Of a stretch of DNA of 64,000 nt, positions 46,066-58,740 are shown piece by piece. The stretch is taken from positions 2,532,911 to 2,596,910 of the forward strand of contig NW_006768769.1 in NCBI RefSeq assembly GCF_000204055.1. The letters are read 5' to 3'. Each line of letters starts with the position of its first letter. The first letter of the stretch is position 1. This stretch comes from Melampsora larici-populina 98AG31. Taxonomy: Eukaryota > Basidiomycota > Pucciniomycetes > Pucciniales > Melampsoraceae. The notes below the pieces were generated by a model that was not told the origin of the DNA, made no database searches, and saw only the letters and a program-made list of their open reading frames with translations. The position numbers were made by a program, and so were the translations under genes.

Positions 46066-46137
46066 TGTATATACTCCTCTTTTTACCCACCAAAAACAAC
46101 TATACACAAACTATACACAACTTTGAGTACCATAAAT
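46066..46137 (+). repeat. 72-bp direct repeat, copy 2
   Basis: Near-identical to 45789-45860 (ends TGAGTACCATAAAT). Near-identity implies a recent duplication. Confidence 0.85.
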
Positions 46138-46634
46138 ATTGTAGTATTACATGTGGTACTGTTAGCCTGTGGTCCTGTAATCATGGCTCAGGACTGACAA
46201 TGAGTATGTAAGCAACAGAAAATTTCCCAGAGAACCAGAAGGTTTGTCATTCATCACTGTCACTTTCAGGCTGTGGGATGGTGAAGCACTGTTGATGAAG
46301 ATTTGGACCATTTTTTCCTCTGATGGATCATATCAAAGAGAAGGCTCCTGTCTACTCAAAGGACTTTGGTTTGGGTGTTGAAGCAGAGTGACTGTTGATG
46401 CCTTCATCAATTGAATGCTGGGATCTTGCAAGCAATACAACCACCTGGAATGAGCTTGACAGGGAGGCTAGCTAAGCTCCAATCCAGCTTGTGCAACTCA
46501 CAAAAAAGAGAAGAACAAATCATTTGAGTGTCAAGTGGTTTTATGCTCAGAAGATCACAAGTAAGTATTAAAGATCATGATCCTCCTTGGTCACTTCCTC
46601 ATTTCAAAACCTGGGTCACCTTCACCAAGGGTGC

Positions 46635-46966
46635 CACTATATTATACTGGTTTAGGTATAGTTGAGTATAGTATGGTTTAAGCTAAACTATTATGGTTCA
46701 AGCTAAACTATACTATACTGGGTATAGTATAGTTACAACTATACTTTACCCAACTATACTCAGTATAGTATCATTTCATCAACTATATCTCAAGAAGGAT
46801 TATACATGTTTTTGATCAAATTGTGCAACTATACTGCACAGTATAGGTATAGTATGGTATATCTGAGTATAGTTCATCTATACTATACCAAGTATAGTTC
46901 AAGTTAGTATAGTAGGACTCTATACTATACCACATATAGTGAAGTATATTATAGTATAGTATAGTG
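46635..46966. repeat. ACTATAC/GTATAGT-dense fold-back region
   Basis: Starts CACTATATTATACTGG and ends ATATTATAGTATAGTATAGTG, its approximate inverse. Throughout the 332 bases the 8-mer TATAGTAT or its complement, and variants such as GGTATAGT and AACTATAC, recur in both orientations more than twenty times, with short unique spacers. It is likely a MITE whose body has been built up from its own terminal motif. No target duplication is visible. Confidence 0.75.
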
Positions 46967-47060
46967 ACATCCTTCCCTTCACCTGTGCATGGCACACTGG
47001 TGGCATGGCAGGCACGTCTCTGTGAATTTCATGAATCCTTGCCATTACTATACACTGCCA

Positions 47061-47185
47061 GCATTAAAGAGGTTCCCAGATGGGAATATGGGTCATAGGA
47101 GTCAGACAGCCTTTGTGACTACATATATCACAATGGCGGTCTGATCCCTACAACCTATATTCCCATCTGGGAACCTCTTTAATGC
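47061..47185. repeat. 125-bp MITE with TTAA at both ends
   Basis: GCATTAAAGAGGTTCCCAGA starts the left arm and is matched exactly by the inverse at the right end. The arms extend about 47 bases to CAGAC/GTCTG. If the termini are AGAGGTTCCC, each is flanked by TTAA, the piggyBac-type target. The complementarity also includes the outer GCA/TGC, which weakens that reading. Confidence 0.8.
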
Positions 47186-48211
47186 TTGCAATGATAAGCA
47201 TTGGAGCTTGCCTGGTTTAATAGTGCATTTCTTGTGGACACAGTAAGGGAGACTCCCCGCTCTGATTTCTCATTCTCTTAAAAATAATCAAGTCCTAGAG
47301 CCAGTACTTACATAAATTAATACTCACAAACTGCAAGTACCCAAGGAAATGGCCAAAAATTAAAAGCTCTATGAAACTGTAAAGTGTTTATCCAATACTT
47401 GCTAGTTTTAGACCCAATCAAAGGTCCTGATTCAACCTATACTACCATTACAAAAATATGCAAAATGATGGGAAAGCACATGTGAATGCAAATAAAGTTA
47501 ACACATTTTCTGATTCCTGCCTATCACTGAGACTTCTCTTCATTTTGAATTTTTTAACCTCAGCAGTATATTTATAATCCAGTATAATAGGGGGTTTCAA
47601 GTCAGTATGTTTTTGTTGAAAAAATTATGAAATGGACAAGTTTTCAAAATTTCACGGTGTTTTTTTCTGAAAATGTACAGTCAACAGCATTTGGGGCACC
47701 TAAAAAGGTGTCCCAATTTTTTTAAATTTACGGTATATTTTGCAACATTGGACAACTTGTTGGACTGTAAAATACTGTGAATTTCTTGATATGAAACCCC
47801 CTAATATAAGTAAGTCAGATATATGAACATGTGATTCTAATCAATTAAGTAGATACACATAATTGAAAAACTTACATGAATTGTAGTTTGTTTGCCATCA
47901 AGATCCCAATACATCATTCTGGAAACACAACATCAGATCAATCTTATGACTGAAAAGCACCGGTGCTGAAAAGAGCGCAACCAACAAAAATTTATTGTTG
48001 ACAAAATGAAGATAAATCTGAAAATTAAGTAAGGTCAGGAATAAGCTGATGATATCAATCAAAATTGTCTCCTTTAGAAAAGCACAACAAGAGCATTGCA
48101 TCCTTTCCCGTGAGATGATCATTGGAGGCATCAAGGATCAACGTGTTAGAATTGATAAATAAATCTTTCTGATATTCAACCTAAATCAGGCGACCAAGCT
48201 GTGTTGAATCT
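47186..48211. other. gene-free stretch
   Basis: No gene or repeat that I can support. The last 60 bases are the 3' flank of the minus-strand gene ending at 48212. Confidence 0.4.
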
Positions 48212-49268
48212 TTAGATATAAGTCATCTTTACTAGCTTGGGTATAGTCAGGTCAATCTTCTGATCTATGGCTTGCAGTTGGGTTCGACGGTAAGCCTGTC
48301 TAGATCGGCGATTCTTTCGTTTCTGGGTGGAGGTCAGCATTGATCGATTTGGCTTGAGATCACCCTGTGTAGCGTTCTTTGATGCTTTCAAGCTCTTCTT
48401 GGCCACTTGAGGTTCATTTTTCTTGGGTTTCACATCAGGAACAATTGCATCCAGTTTAGCAAGGTAAGTTCTCCGTGGAGTTGTAGTTGCAGATGGATTT
48501 ATTTCCTGGTCAAGAGCGGTTTCATGAGATGAGTCTGTTTTAGTCGATTCAACAGGGATCTTGGGGTTCTTTTTTGTTCTATAAGACACTACCAGAGGTC
48601 CTGGTCGGTTCTGAAAAAGTTGATAATGATCCGAGAAAGATTAAGTATCATTCGAAATTCAATACCACATGAAAACCAACGTACGGGTATCTGTTCAGCG
48701 AGTGTACGAAGGGTGATATGATCGATTGCCATAGATTTAATCTGTTTTCGTCTGAGCTTCTTTACTTCTTTAGACTCATCATCTACATCACTTTTAGATT
48801 AATGAAGAATGATGAGAGAGGTTCTTTCAGTAAATTGATCAAGATTCCTTTACAGTGATTTGATTTTTAGACTTACAGAATACGTTTTGATTCGATTGAT
48901 TTTTCTGGGTAAATGACCACTTCTGGTTTAACTTCTGGAGTAACGGTTTCGGCTTGGATATTGATCAATTGAGGTGATTTATCGGTTGATAAAAGCTTAA
49001 ATGCTATCAAAAAATTATATGCAAAAAGGTGATTCAGCTTTTTTTTCATGGATTGTGGAATTGAGATAGTCTTACAAACTTGAAGAGATTTTTGATCCTG
49101 AACAAGATCCTTAGAGTCATCTTGAGGTTTGTTTGATTGTTCTTTTGGTGTCGAATGAGTTGGGATAGGATCTGATGAAGCCAAATCAAATCTAGATAAC
49201 AATAACCTTTCAAGTTGTTCTAGTTGTTCTGCTGAGTTATCTTCATTTTCTAATTTCTCTTCCTTCAT
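48212..49268 (-). CDS. Unrecognised basic, probably nuclear protein
   Basis: Predicted 274 aa from four exons: 49268-49076, 49003-48877, 48790-48685 and 48610-48212. The phases agree and the introns have GTAAG/GTACG donors. I do not recognise the family. The N-terminal half is acidic (MKEEKLENEDNSAEQLEQLE). The C-terminal half is strongly basic (KKNEPQVAKKSLKASKN, TQKRKNRRSRQAYRRTQLQ), resembling small nucleolar ribosome-assembly proteins. The segment GPLVVSYRTKKNPKIP may be the conserved core. There is no signal peptide, no membrane segment and no cysteine pattern. It is divergent from DPH2, with 290 bases between start codons. Two basic clusters could act as nuclear localisation signals. 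The role is not assigned. Confidence 0.7.
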
Positions 49269-49558
49269 GGTTTTCCGTTTTTTATTTGATCAGAGTCAGT
49301 CTTTGGTTTTCAAGATGGGATTGAAATTTCCACCATGTCACGGACTGAATATATGCGCATGTCACAGATTCTTGTGATTGGTTTTAAAAATTTTGAATCC
49401 GATAATCAACTCTTGGAAAATCAAGTCACACCCAAGCCACATAAAGAATCCCTTCAAAGCCAAATCAAAACAGTCTCATCGAGTACGAGCAAGAAAATTT
49501 CACAAATTAATCAAAAGAAACTTGAATCAATCAAAACAAACACTCAGCAAGATAGTCG

Positions 49559-51593
49559 ATGTCTTTAATTGGTCCATCCGGAGAGGCTGCGATTCATGAT
49601 ACCTCAATAGAACTGTCAGAAGAACCATTAGAAAACTATTCCGATGAGGAACTAATCGAAATCTATGAAATAAACGAAACAGTCAATTGGATCAAAACCA
49701 ATGATTATCATATCATCGGACTTCAATTCCCTGATCATCTGTTACCGATCTCAGTTCGAATTTTTAAATTACTTAGATCTAGGCTTCCAGCTTCAAATGA
49801 TGGTCAACTTGGTCAACAGGGGAAGGATGGGAAACCAGATAAGGCGGTTGAAATTTATCTCATGGCTGATACTACTTATGGTAGTTGCTGTGTGGACTGT
49901 TTGGCCGCTCAGCATGTCGCTGCTCAGGCAATTGTTCACTATGGACCGGCCTGCCTTACCACGTATGTCCATCACTTACGATGATTTTGTAAACTTGTTG
50001 CGCGCTAAAATCGAAACTAATCATAAGCTTTATATCTGAATATTGCGTGATGCAGGATAGCCAATTTGGCCGTCTACTACGTTTTACCTCGACTACCCTT
50101 GGACGATTCTTCCATACTTCAAGTCGCAACAGAGCTTTATTCGGGCTTCAAGGCGTCATTAGAACGAGACAAAGATACTGAGGACGGTAAAGAACTTCAG
50201 CTTGTGCTAATGTATGATGTTGGTTACCACTGGAAAGTAGGTAAGTCTTTTACTCTTCATAGCTCGTTTTGTTGCTCACAAATAAAACATCTGGACAAAC
50301 ACAGACCAAGTTCATGAATCACTCAAGACTTTGTCATCTATACCCATCACGTTGCACCACATAACCACGAGATACCGTAGCACTCGACCTACTCAAGGTC
50401 CCCCTGCGAGCGATCAACAAGGCTGTTCTAAGCAAAACGTGACAAAATGTTGTCAGACTTCCTCGGACTCAACTATGACTTGCTATGGAGATAAATCGCC
50501 TCGGCCGGAACCATCAGACGCACCACTGCGGCCCAATCTTAATGACCCAACTGTCGATGTCGACTCACCGGTAATTGACACATCCTCCTATGATGCAATC
50601 CTCTACCTAGGGCCCTGTTCAAGACGTCTTACCCATATTATGCTCACTCACTCAAGCATACCGATCTTTGCACTTGACCCATCTTCTTCTCCTTTGGCTT
50701 GTCAATCACAAGTCCCATTAGCCAAAAAACTACTGATGAAACGTTATGCAACAATTCAACGAGCACGTGATGCTGATGTCTTTGGAATTCTGATCGGTAC
50801 ACTTGGACTGAAACATGATCTTGAACTGATCCATCGAACAAAATCACTGATTGAAAAACAATTTAAAAAGAAAAGTTATATAATTTCAGTTGGAAAATTA
50901 AAACCAGAAAAGTTGATTAATTTTATTGAAATCGAATGTTGGGTTTTGATTGCTTGTCCTGAACATTCACTTTTAGATGAAGGGATTAGTGTCACTAGAT
51001 CAAAACAATTCAATGTTCCTGTTATAACACCATGGGAACTTGATCTTGCTCTTAGTAGTTGTATTGCAGAAGAAGAAGAAGAAAAAGAAGGTTCATCTTC
51101 TATTCGTCCTAGACAATGGGATGGTCATTATGTTTTGGATTTTGATGGTTTGATTTCTATTTGGGATAAAGATAGATGTGATCCTTTGGTTGGATCAAAG
51201 CAATCGAAAGACCAGGATGCTACAGATGTATCAGATGATGATGATGCACCTGTATATTCTATGATCACTGGTACATACAAACATAGAAAGAAATGGAATA
51301 CTGGGACCAGTCAAAACTGTAAGTGTCATTTGATTACATCTATAAATGAAACCTTCATTAACGTGTTTGAAATTATCAATATAGGTAAAGAATCTGGTAC
51401 ATTGACAATCAGAGATAATAAACAGGAATTAATTAAATTGGTGAATGGAGCAGCAAGTGAATATGCATTAAATAAAAGAACTTATAATGGACTTGAACCT
51501 AGGATCGGACTTGATCATCCTAGTCAAATGGAAAAAGGTAGGTTTGGAATCGCTCAAGGTTATGGTGATGATCATGTACCGGGAAATCCGTGA
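49559..51593 (+). CDS. DPH2: Diphthamide biosynthesis protein 2
   Basis: Predicted 603 aa from four exons: 49559-49962, 50056-50240, 50305-51318 and 51385-51593. With Dph1 it forms the iron-sulfur radical enzyme that starts diphthamide formation on elongation factor 2 in the cytoplasm. Family blocks are visible: IIGLQFPDHLLPISVRIF, then DTTYGSCCVDCLAAQHVAAQ with the Fe-S cysteine region, HYGPACLT, YILYLGP-like DAILYLGPCSRRLTH, then FGILIGTLGLKHD and CWVLIACPEHSLLDE. The last exon ends in the C-terminal GLEPRIGLDHPSQMEKGRFG motif found in Dph2 proteins. A low-complexity cysteine/serine insert (residues ~225-280) is an unusual expansion. I start at the first in-frame ATG giving MSLIGPSGEAAIHD. 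Confidence 0.92.
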
Positions 51594-54082
51594 AGAGAAT
51601 CATATGATTTAGTTTTGGGATATGAGAATGGGATTATGTAGATAGATGATCTCAATTTTGGATTGGATTTCAAAATTGTCATTGTATACACATTCCTTAT
51701 AAGTTTCACTCACGTTAATTTTTCTTGTGTTTTGTGATTAAGCATATGGAATGCTAGCGTAAGTGAAAGATGCAGAAATGGTTCAAATGGCATAAACCAC
51801 TTCGAAATCTCAGGTTGCATGAATCACGTATCATTGCAAGCTAAAATTCCTTCCAAAGTCTTGATGCCCTTGATCACCAGAACCAAGTGAACAGCTCGAA
51901 ATCCGATTTTCTCCCTTCCCGAGTATTGACCTTACTACTTGATCCGATTCTAGATAACCTGAATGAGTATGAGTCTTGCAAATTGAGTTAACATTTCTGT
52001 CAAAGTAAGTCTAGATGGGCTCATACATTTTGGATACCCTTGTGCTGAAACTGGAACATGCTGTGAATCATGCCACTCAGTGTCTTAGAAGATAAGCAGG
52101 AAGTGGATAAAACCTACAAGTCAAGCTTTGACAGTCAAATTGGATTCACAGAGGGATGCAGTGATTGAGAAAAGTCTCCAATTTCTCAAACTGTTACCTG
52201 GGTCTAGATCTTTTTACCTTATCATCAGCGCTGAAAGATACTTCGAATTGCGAAATCATCTGGTAACGGCTCTACCCAGGCTGCAAGAGGCAGTATCACA
52301 AGTTTAGCTGAACCATTTCTCAATGTCCCAGCACATATATATAGCGTGTGCAAAGTACAAAGCTGTTCAAAAGAAGGAAAGAACAAGGTGTGACCTGCAA
52401 TTGAGCCACACGAACTGTTTTTTACGAAGATAGATCAGATCCCTCGCCTTCAAATTGTTGAATTCCATCTAACGCTCATTAAGATGTTGAAATTTTGCTT
52501 CATCGCCGCGCTCCACCAATGTAGAATTTATTGACCAGAAATATTTGGGGAAACGTCATAATCTCTAGATGCACCATTGAGGTAATGCAATTATACTTCT
52601 ATTTTACATTTCAAGTGCTATGAATGAAATCAGAATCAACCGATTCATCTAAATTCCTCATCAGTCGTCCTCTTGCTAGCTGAGGTTCCCAATAAACCTT
52701 TCGAGAATACGCACAGGCAACTCAAACAGCTTTTGTACCTCGATCAAGACTATGAAAGACAGAAGGGCGGTGATAAGATATGTTCAACTCCTAAACTTTC
52801 AAGGCAAGTTCGGGAACCCCCGAAGTTAAGCGCCGCGAGCCTGGGCCTATACGTATTCCGAGTCGCCTCATGACAAAATCTTTGAACACAGTTCTGATTC
52901 AGAATGGACAGACTATCGATGACTTGCTGGTGAAAGTTTTTGATAGAACATTGGAACCGGAAAGTGAAGGGCCTCAAGAGATAGTTTCCATGATGGATGA
53001 TCTTTAAGATTCCAAGTCTTGACTTTGTGATATGTAAAGTTTGCAGAAATCTTCAAAAATGTGGATGTTCATCAGTCTGACCAACACGTCTATTCTCATA
53101 TATCCGCATCTCTACAATCTCCGCGTACCCGTCTTCTCCGGCACATATTTGCCACATTCAACCAGATGGTGTCTCAAAGTTCAACACAAGATTACAAACC
53201 AGTCAATTTGAGGTATGAAAGTTTTGCTTCCAGTCTTACGATATAGTCTTGTGTGTATACTTATGTATTTTCTAGATTTTCGTATCTCGAACCACCAGCT
53301 CGGTGGAGGTAACACAACTAGAGGTATCTACAATATTTGAGGTAGGGGTTTAAGAGAGCTTGACGAAGCAGGACGAAGCCCTTTCCGCGTGGAAAGCTTA
53401 AGTGAGGTCAATTGAACCAACTTCGAAGTTCGATTTATGTTTACTGGACCCTAGAAATCTCCTATGTATACTTATGTTTAAGGTGAACCCCCAAAGAAAG
53501 GCAATTCTTTTTGGCAACCTGCTCACTTGAACGTGCTGATTGAGAAAAATGAATCCCTTTCGGTCGGAACAGTCATTGCACATGAGCCCTTTCATCTTGT
53601 CACAAATCATGGACTCTTGAAGGAAAGAGGTGGTACATACATGAAACTATCAACATGTTCTCCGATCTAAGCAAGAAAACGTGTACATGTATGTAAGGAA
53701 AGAGATTGGAATGACTAAAATCGGTATGCAGACCACTTCCCCCAATTTAAAGGAAAGAAAGAAGGAGGTTAAAAACGTTGATGATGTGCCCCAAGTAAGA
53801 TAGATATAAGTTGAAGTGTTTTATCAAGAGTTGAAGGGTCGCGATGACTGTATGTACTATGAAGGTCTTGTTGATTGCGGAAGCTTTTACTCAAGACCAA
53901 TTTAAGAGGTTCAAGCTTGTTGACCGATTTGAATGAGTTTAAATTCTTAAAGTTCTTCTTGATCACTTCACTTCAACTCGCTCCTTTCTTTTTCCATTTC
54001 CATCTTCATCCAAACCATCATCACCATCCACTCTTTTCATCTCACTCAGAGTCAAGCAATCAATCAATCAATCCTCACCATC
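51594..54082. other. gene-free stretch
   Basis: About 2.5 kb without a supportable gene. It contains a short 5S-rRNA-like patch at 52811-52845. Near 53980-54080 is the pyrimidine-rich leader of the RhoGEF gene. Confidence 0.4.
52811..52845 (+). ncRNA. Short 5S-rRNA-like patch, not an intact gene
   Basis: The stretch CCCGAAGTTAAGCGCCGCGA followed by GCCTGGGC resembles the internal control region of 5S rRNA (GAAGTTAAGC...GAGCCTGG). The surrounding ~50 bases on both sides do not form the 5S helices I would expect, and no terminal T-run follows. It is at best a fragment or a 5S-derived repeat tail. Confidence 0.3.
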
Positions 54083-57000
54083 ATGATTCAATCTCATTCT
54101 AGACCTATCATCAATCCTGGCTCATCTAATCTGCCTCCTAACATGCTATTCGACTTACTTGAATCGGAAAGAGCTTATGTTGCTGACCTCTTTGTTATCA
54201 TCAAACGCATCGCTGCGGCTTATACTCCTCAAAACCTTCCTCCGCCTCACCACGATCATCACTTTCGACTCTGTGAATCTATCCTTCGTTTCAACAAAGG
54301 CTTACTTAACTCTCTTCTTGCTCTAGGTCCAAACCCTGACAATCGAGACCCTATTCAAGTCGCTCATCTACTCGCTGGTTGGGCTCAAGACCTTGAACCA
54401 ATCTATGGTCGTTATTGTAGTCCGCATGGATGGGCCGGTGCCGGTGGATGGACTAGGGATCGCACATCGATGTCTAATCCTCAACTTTGTGAAATCCTTC
54501 TCAGCATTCCTTGGCCAAACTCGCTTGCTCCTCCACCAGCGGACATCTTTCCCGGCGTACCTTATCACATTGATGATATTCGGACGACTGACAATCGGGG
54601 TTTACATCATGCAACGCTTACCACCTTCTTCGCTCTACCTTTTGCACGTTTGGTTTACTATCGTCGCTTCTACGAAAAAGCTTTGAACTCATACCAGCCT
54701 GGTAGTCCGGAGCATCGGCTCCTCTATGATGCATCTGCCCGACTTTCTAATCTCTTGGATGCTGGATGTCGTCAATGGAAAGTAAACCCTATTCCGCCCG
54801 AGTTTCAAGTCTCTCCCATCAAGACACCCCCTACGCATTTATCGCCTAGCAATAGCAGAGGATCCGCGCCCGACACACGAAAAGCTCATGTTCGTGTCAG
54901 TACAGAAACCACTGATAGTCTCGGCGATGGCGTTCCTTCGAGCTTCGTTAGCGCTAGAGAGTAAGTGTTTTCCCTGTACTTGTTGTGAAAATGAGTGAAA
55001 AAGCCCCGAATACAGACACTGCAAACTCTGTAGTCGAGTGACGTATATAACTTAACGATCGCTCTTGTTTTGCATTCACAGTGACTTGTCTGACGGCTCA
55101 AACCCCAGTACCTCCATGTCTTCTCCCAATGGATCATCAGAAGAACAGGCAGCGCTAGGACGACGTATGATTGAGATCAAGCCAGGTATATATGTTCAGC
55201 AAGCAATCCTCGATCTAGAACGGACTCTTGACACCAGTCGCTGCCTCGACATTTTCACAATGGCTCCTAAGGTCAGCTCCTTCACCATGACTCCTCACAG
55301 GTTTTTCCTCGTTCAGGCTATAGCGAACATTTTTGCTGATTGCTGTTGAATGACTTGCCTTGCTCTCTTCAGCCATGTCAACTTCACATGGCACCTGCCA
55401 ATCTATCTTTCTCCCGCTCCATCCGGCTTGCTGGCGATGCCTCTTTCTTTTTTTGTCCCAAGTCTGATCCAACAGTTCAAATGACTACGACTTATGGCCG
55501 ACTCGTCCTCCTGACTGATCTTTTAATCTTTTGCGAATCTATGACTGGCTCAAAGGCGCCAGGTGGAGCTGATATGTGGCTGATGTATCCTCCTCTGGCC
55601 GGGAAACATCTGAGGATCTCTCATGCTGAGCAAGACGAGCGTCAGTTTCAAGTCACGATCATGCGTAAGGAGACTATCTTTGTTACGGTCTCTAGTAGAG
55701 CTGAGCGAGACCGCTGGATGCAGGTATTGAAGGAAGCCATTGATCACGGGGGTAGTCGTACGTCGTCTCAATTGCTCTGTTTTCGCCACATTTTGCGTAA
55801 GTCGCGGTCATTGACTGCTTGTTGTAATCCCCACCAAAGGACCCGGCTCAGAGACGTCTAAGAAGGCTAGTCCACCCAAGCTCAAAGCCAACACCCAAAA
55901 TCTTCATCAAAAACACTCTGCTCCACCTAGTCCCGCTCCTTCAATTTCAGCCCATCATTCTAATTCTCAGCCGGTTCCCAGAGGTGCTCCACGACTGACG
56001 CCTGCAAGCAGTCAACGTCATACACCAATCGAAGACCTCTCAAGACAGCCAAGTCCCGATAATCGGTCTCCTGCTTCTCCGGCATTTATCATCTCACCTT
56101 CTCCTACGGTCGGCCCTTCTTCAGACTATGTCGGACGAGGATTGTCAGCTTTGCCTGATGTTCAATCTAATGACCGACAGCACTTGCCCGCACGCCAGGT
56201 GTCACTTCCAGAGCAGGCTCGACATGGGCCACGACCGTTTCCAGTGCCTCAATCACCACCATCAGCCTCATCCCTAGATCAGCGAACAGTGCCTATGGGA
56301 TTGCCCATGCATCCTACAAGCAACCGACCACCTCGTCTTGGCTCTACCGAGAAGATGCAAGGCGGCGATTTTCCTCAGCGACAGTCGCCGTCTGGCGAGA
56401 ACATTCCAAGCTCACCAGTACCGATGAATGTCGGTATGGCCTCTTCGCATGCTCGAGGTTGGCAGCTCACTGATGAGCCTAGGCTAGAGCCGCCCGGCTC
56501 ACCCCGGCATGGTACGTAATCACACAGAAGTATTATCGGCCACTGAATCAGCTTACTGATTGAACCTTGGCATTTGATCCACCCTACTCTTATCAGACAC
56601 AGAAAGCGAACGTCGTCCCTCCAACCGGTCACTTCCTGGCCTCTCAACTAAGCCGTCGCCACCAGCCTCAGTTCATGAAGCACGTTCTGCATCTCCTAGA
56701 GCACTACGGAAGGCCCCATCGGCACATTCTCTTGGGCATCATTATCCATCAGGCGGTGATCCCCGATATCCTTCCAACCATCCTCCACTTCCAGGACCCC
56801 CTCGCCCAAGTGGTCCCCCGATACGCCTTGATACAACACGAGAGGGCATACTCCTCAGCCCTCATGCGTTCACTGGGATGGATATCAGGAGACCGTCGTC
56901 CACAGAACCTTATTCAAGGGACCGACAGTATCGATCACCATCGTCAATGACCAACAATCGCTCACAATCACCGTCTTCTGCATCCATTCTCCCTTCACAA

Positions 57001-57551
57001 CGTAGTTCCCAACTCAGTAATCCATCTAGTGCCCAATGGAGTAGCCCTAATTTCCCGGCACAAGACGATGATTTTGACGATGACGATGATGATGAAAAAG
57101 CGAGAGCTGTGCCGACTCAATCAGTACTTGCAGCCACTATGAGAACCAAGGTGTTTTTGAAACAAGCTCACGGCCAATGGAAAGCATTAGGAACAGCCAA
57201 ATTAATGGTTTATGTTCAAACGCCGGGCAATTCAAAACAATTGGTTGTAGAGAAGGAAGAAAAGGGAGGAAAGACGATGATCTCTACGATGGTCTTAACA
57301 GATGGAGTTGAAAGGGTTGGAAGGACTGGAGTAGCAGTTGATTTGAGTGATAATGGAAGACGTACTGGTATTGTTTATATGTTACAGGTTTGTTTTCTTT
57401 GGTTTTACGTATTCAACCTTTTTTTTTGAAGGGAATGGAATTCTAATTGATGATTTATTTTTGATCTTTTCTTTAGCTTAAGAGTGAGAAATCTGCTATT
57501 GGACTGTTTGAACAATTATTAGAAGGATCTGATAGAAGACCTGTTAGATGA
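54083..57551 (+). CDS. Rho guanine-nucleotide exchange factor with PH domain
   Basis: Predicted 996 aa from six exons: 54083-54960, 55082-55271, 55373-55757, 55840-56511, 56597-57387 and 57477-57551. The DH domain begins MLFDLLESERAYVADLFVII and spans roughly residues 20-240, with RLLYDASARLSNLL near its end. DH domains load GTP on Rho/Cdc42 GTPases, controlling actin and polarity. A PH domain (residues ~350-480) contains GDASFFFCPKSDP, YGRLVLLTDLLIFCE and RAERDRWMQVLKEA. A 300-residue serine/proline-rich disordered linker follows. The last ~130 residues (KVFLKQAHGQWKALGTAKL ... IVYMLQLKSEK) resemble a second PH/RanBD-like fold. The donor at 55758 (GTACGT) was preferred to GTAGTC six bases earlier. 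The exact GTPase target is unknown. Confidence 0.85.
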
Positions 57552-58740
57552 AGAATGGGGAAAGGAAAAGGCAAAGAGAAGACAGAAGAAGTCATTTTTC
57601 GATATTAATCTATTACATCACTTAATGAGATTTTTTTTTTGTTTTTTTGTTTTTGTTTTTTCAAAATAAAGCAACTCTTATATTTTTTTCTACCTTTTTT
57701 TTTTGAAATTATTATCTTCTTTTTTTATATATATAATTTATATAAACCTTGTGTTGAAAAGGTTTTTTTTTCTTCGTTGATCATTTTGGACTTTTTTGAA
57801 TTTGAATTTGAGGGTTTTTTTTTTCTGTTTCAAAGAGAATAAAAATTTAATTTAATGTGAAGAAATTGAGAGTTTATTTTTTTTTTGGTAATGGTTGAGG
57901 AGGTTGTACATATGTAGAATAAAGAAGGAGAGTGGAAGAGAAGTGAGAATGATGTGTATATGTTTGTTTTTTGGAAATATTATGATATATGAGATTAAGA
58001 TTGGGCAGATATTTTTTCAAGAGGAGTGCTCCGTATGGCTTGGATTTTGTTTAAGAGGACAAGATTGGGTTGAAGAGTATTGATGGAAGTATATGATTTA
58101 CATATTTACTTCATGGAAGAAGCTTACTCTCTAGAGGAAAAGAGTTGATTTTGTCTCTTGAACTTTTACAAAAAAGGATCATGTTAGAATTTGGTTATGT
58201 AATTGTAAAGTAAACATTAGGATCTTTTGCTATCTTTTGATATCTTATGACCTGGTATTTGAGGAGATTCCAAAAAGGTCTTCAAGCAACAAAATCTATG
58301 ATCTCATTTTCTATAAAACTGGCTTATTCAAAATTCCTTGTAAAAAATGTATTTTGGTATGTATACTGCATGTTTTTGATGACCTTTTGAGATGAGGAAG
58401 ATGAATATCATTTCAGAGTTATTCCCTGGCTGAGCAGGGAGATGTCACGGAGGTCACCAACACAACTTTCTCATGATGTAAAGAAAAGAAGCATACCAAA
58501 CAAGTTGATTTCACCTCTTTGAGGTATTCAGAGTGAAGTGTTCTGCAGGGCAAGCCTTGATTAAAATTTCCCATGGATGATGGCATGCTGACTCAGCTGT
58601 GCACTGTCTTGGAATTTGGGATTCGGGACGGGGGGATCCGAGGCCTATAACCCGACTTCCAAGCGGGTCAGGAGAGATATTTTAGCCCTTGGATGAGAAG
58701 GGCGAATAAGGTAAAGAGCGTCATACTCAGCAAGAACACC
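57552..58740. other. gene-free stretch
   Basis: T-rich 3' flank of the RhoGEF gene, with many poly-T runs in 57600-57900. AT-rich sequence follows, then the promoter/leader of LSB6. In-frame ATG at 58693 lies 48 bases upstream of my chosen start. Confidence 0.4.

Larger units (their letters stand above)
45108..46634. other. repeat-rich gene-free stretch
   Basis: No gene. It contains the paired 72-bp direct repeats and, between them, a run of AAAACTC(A/G)-type units (ACTCATCGAGTTTTTC, ACTCGTTGAGC, ACTCGAGG twice) with many short inverted matches. Confidence 0.5.
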
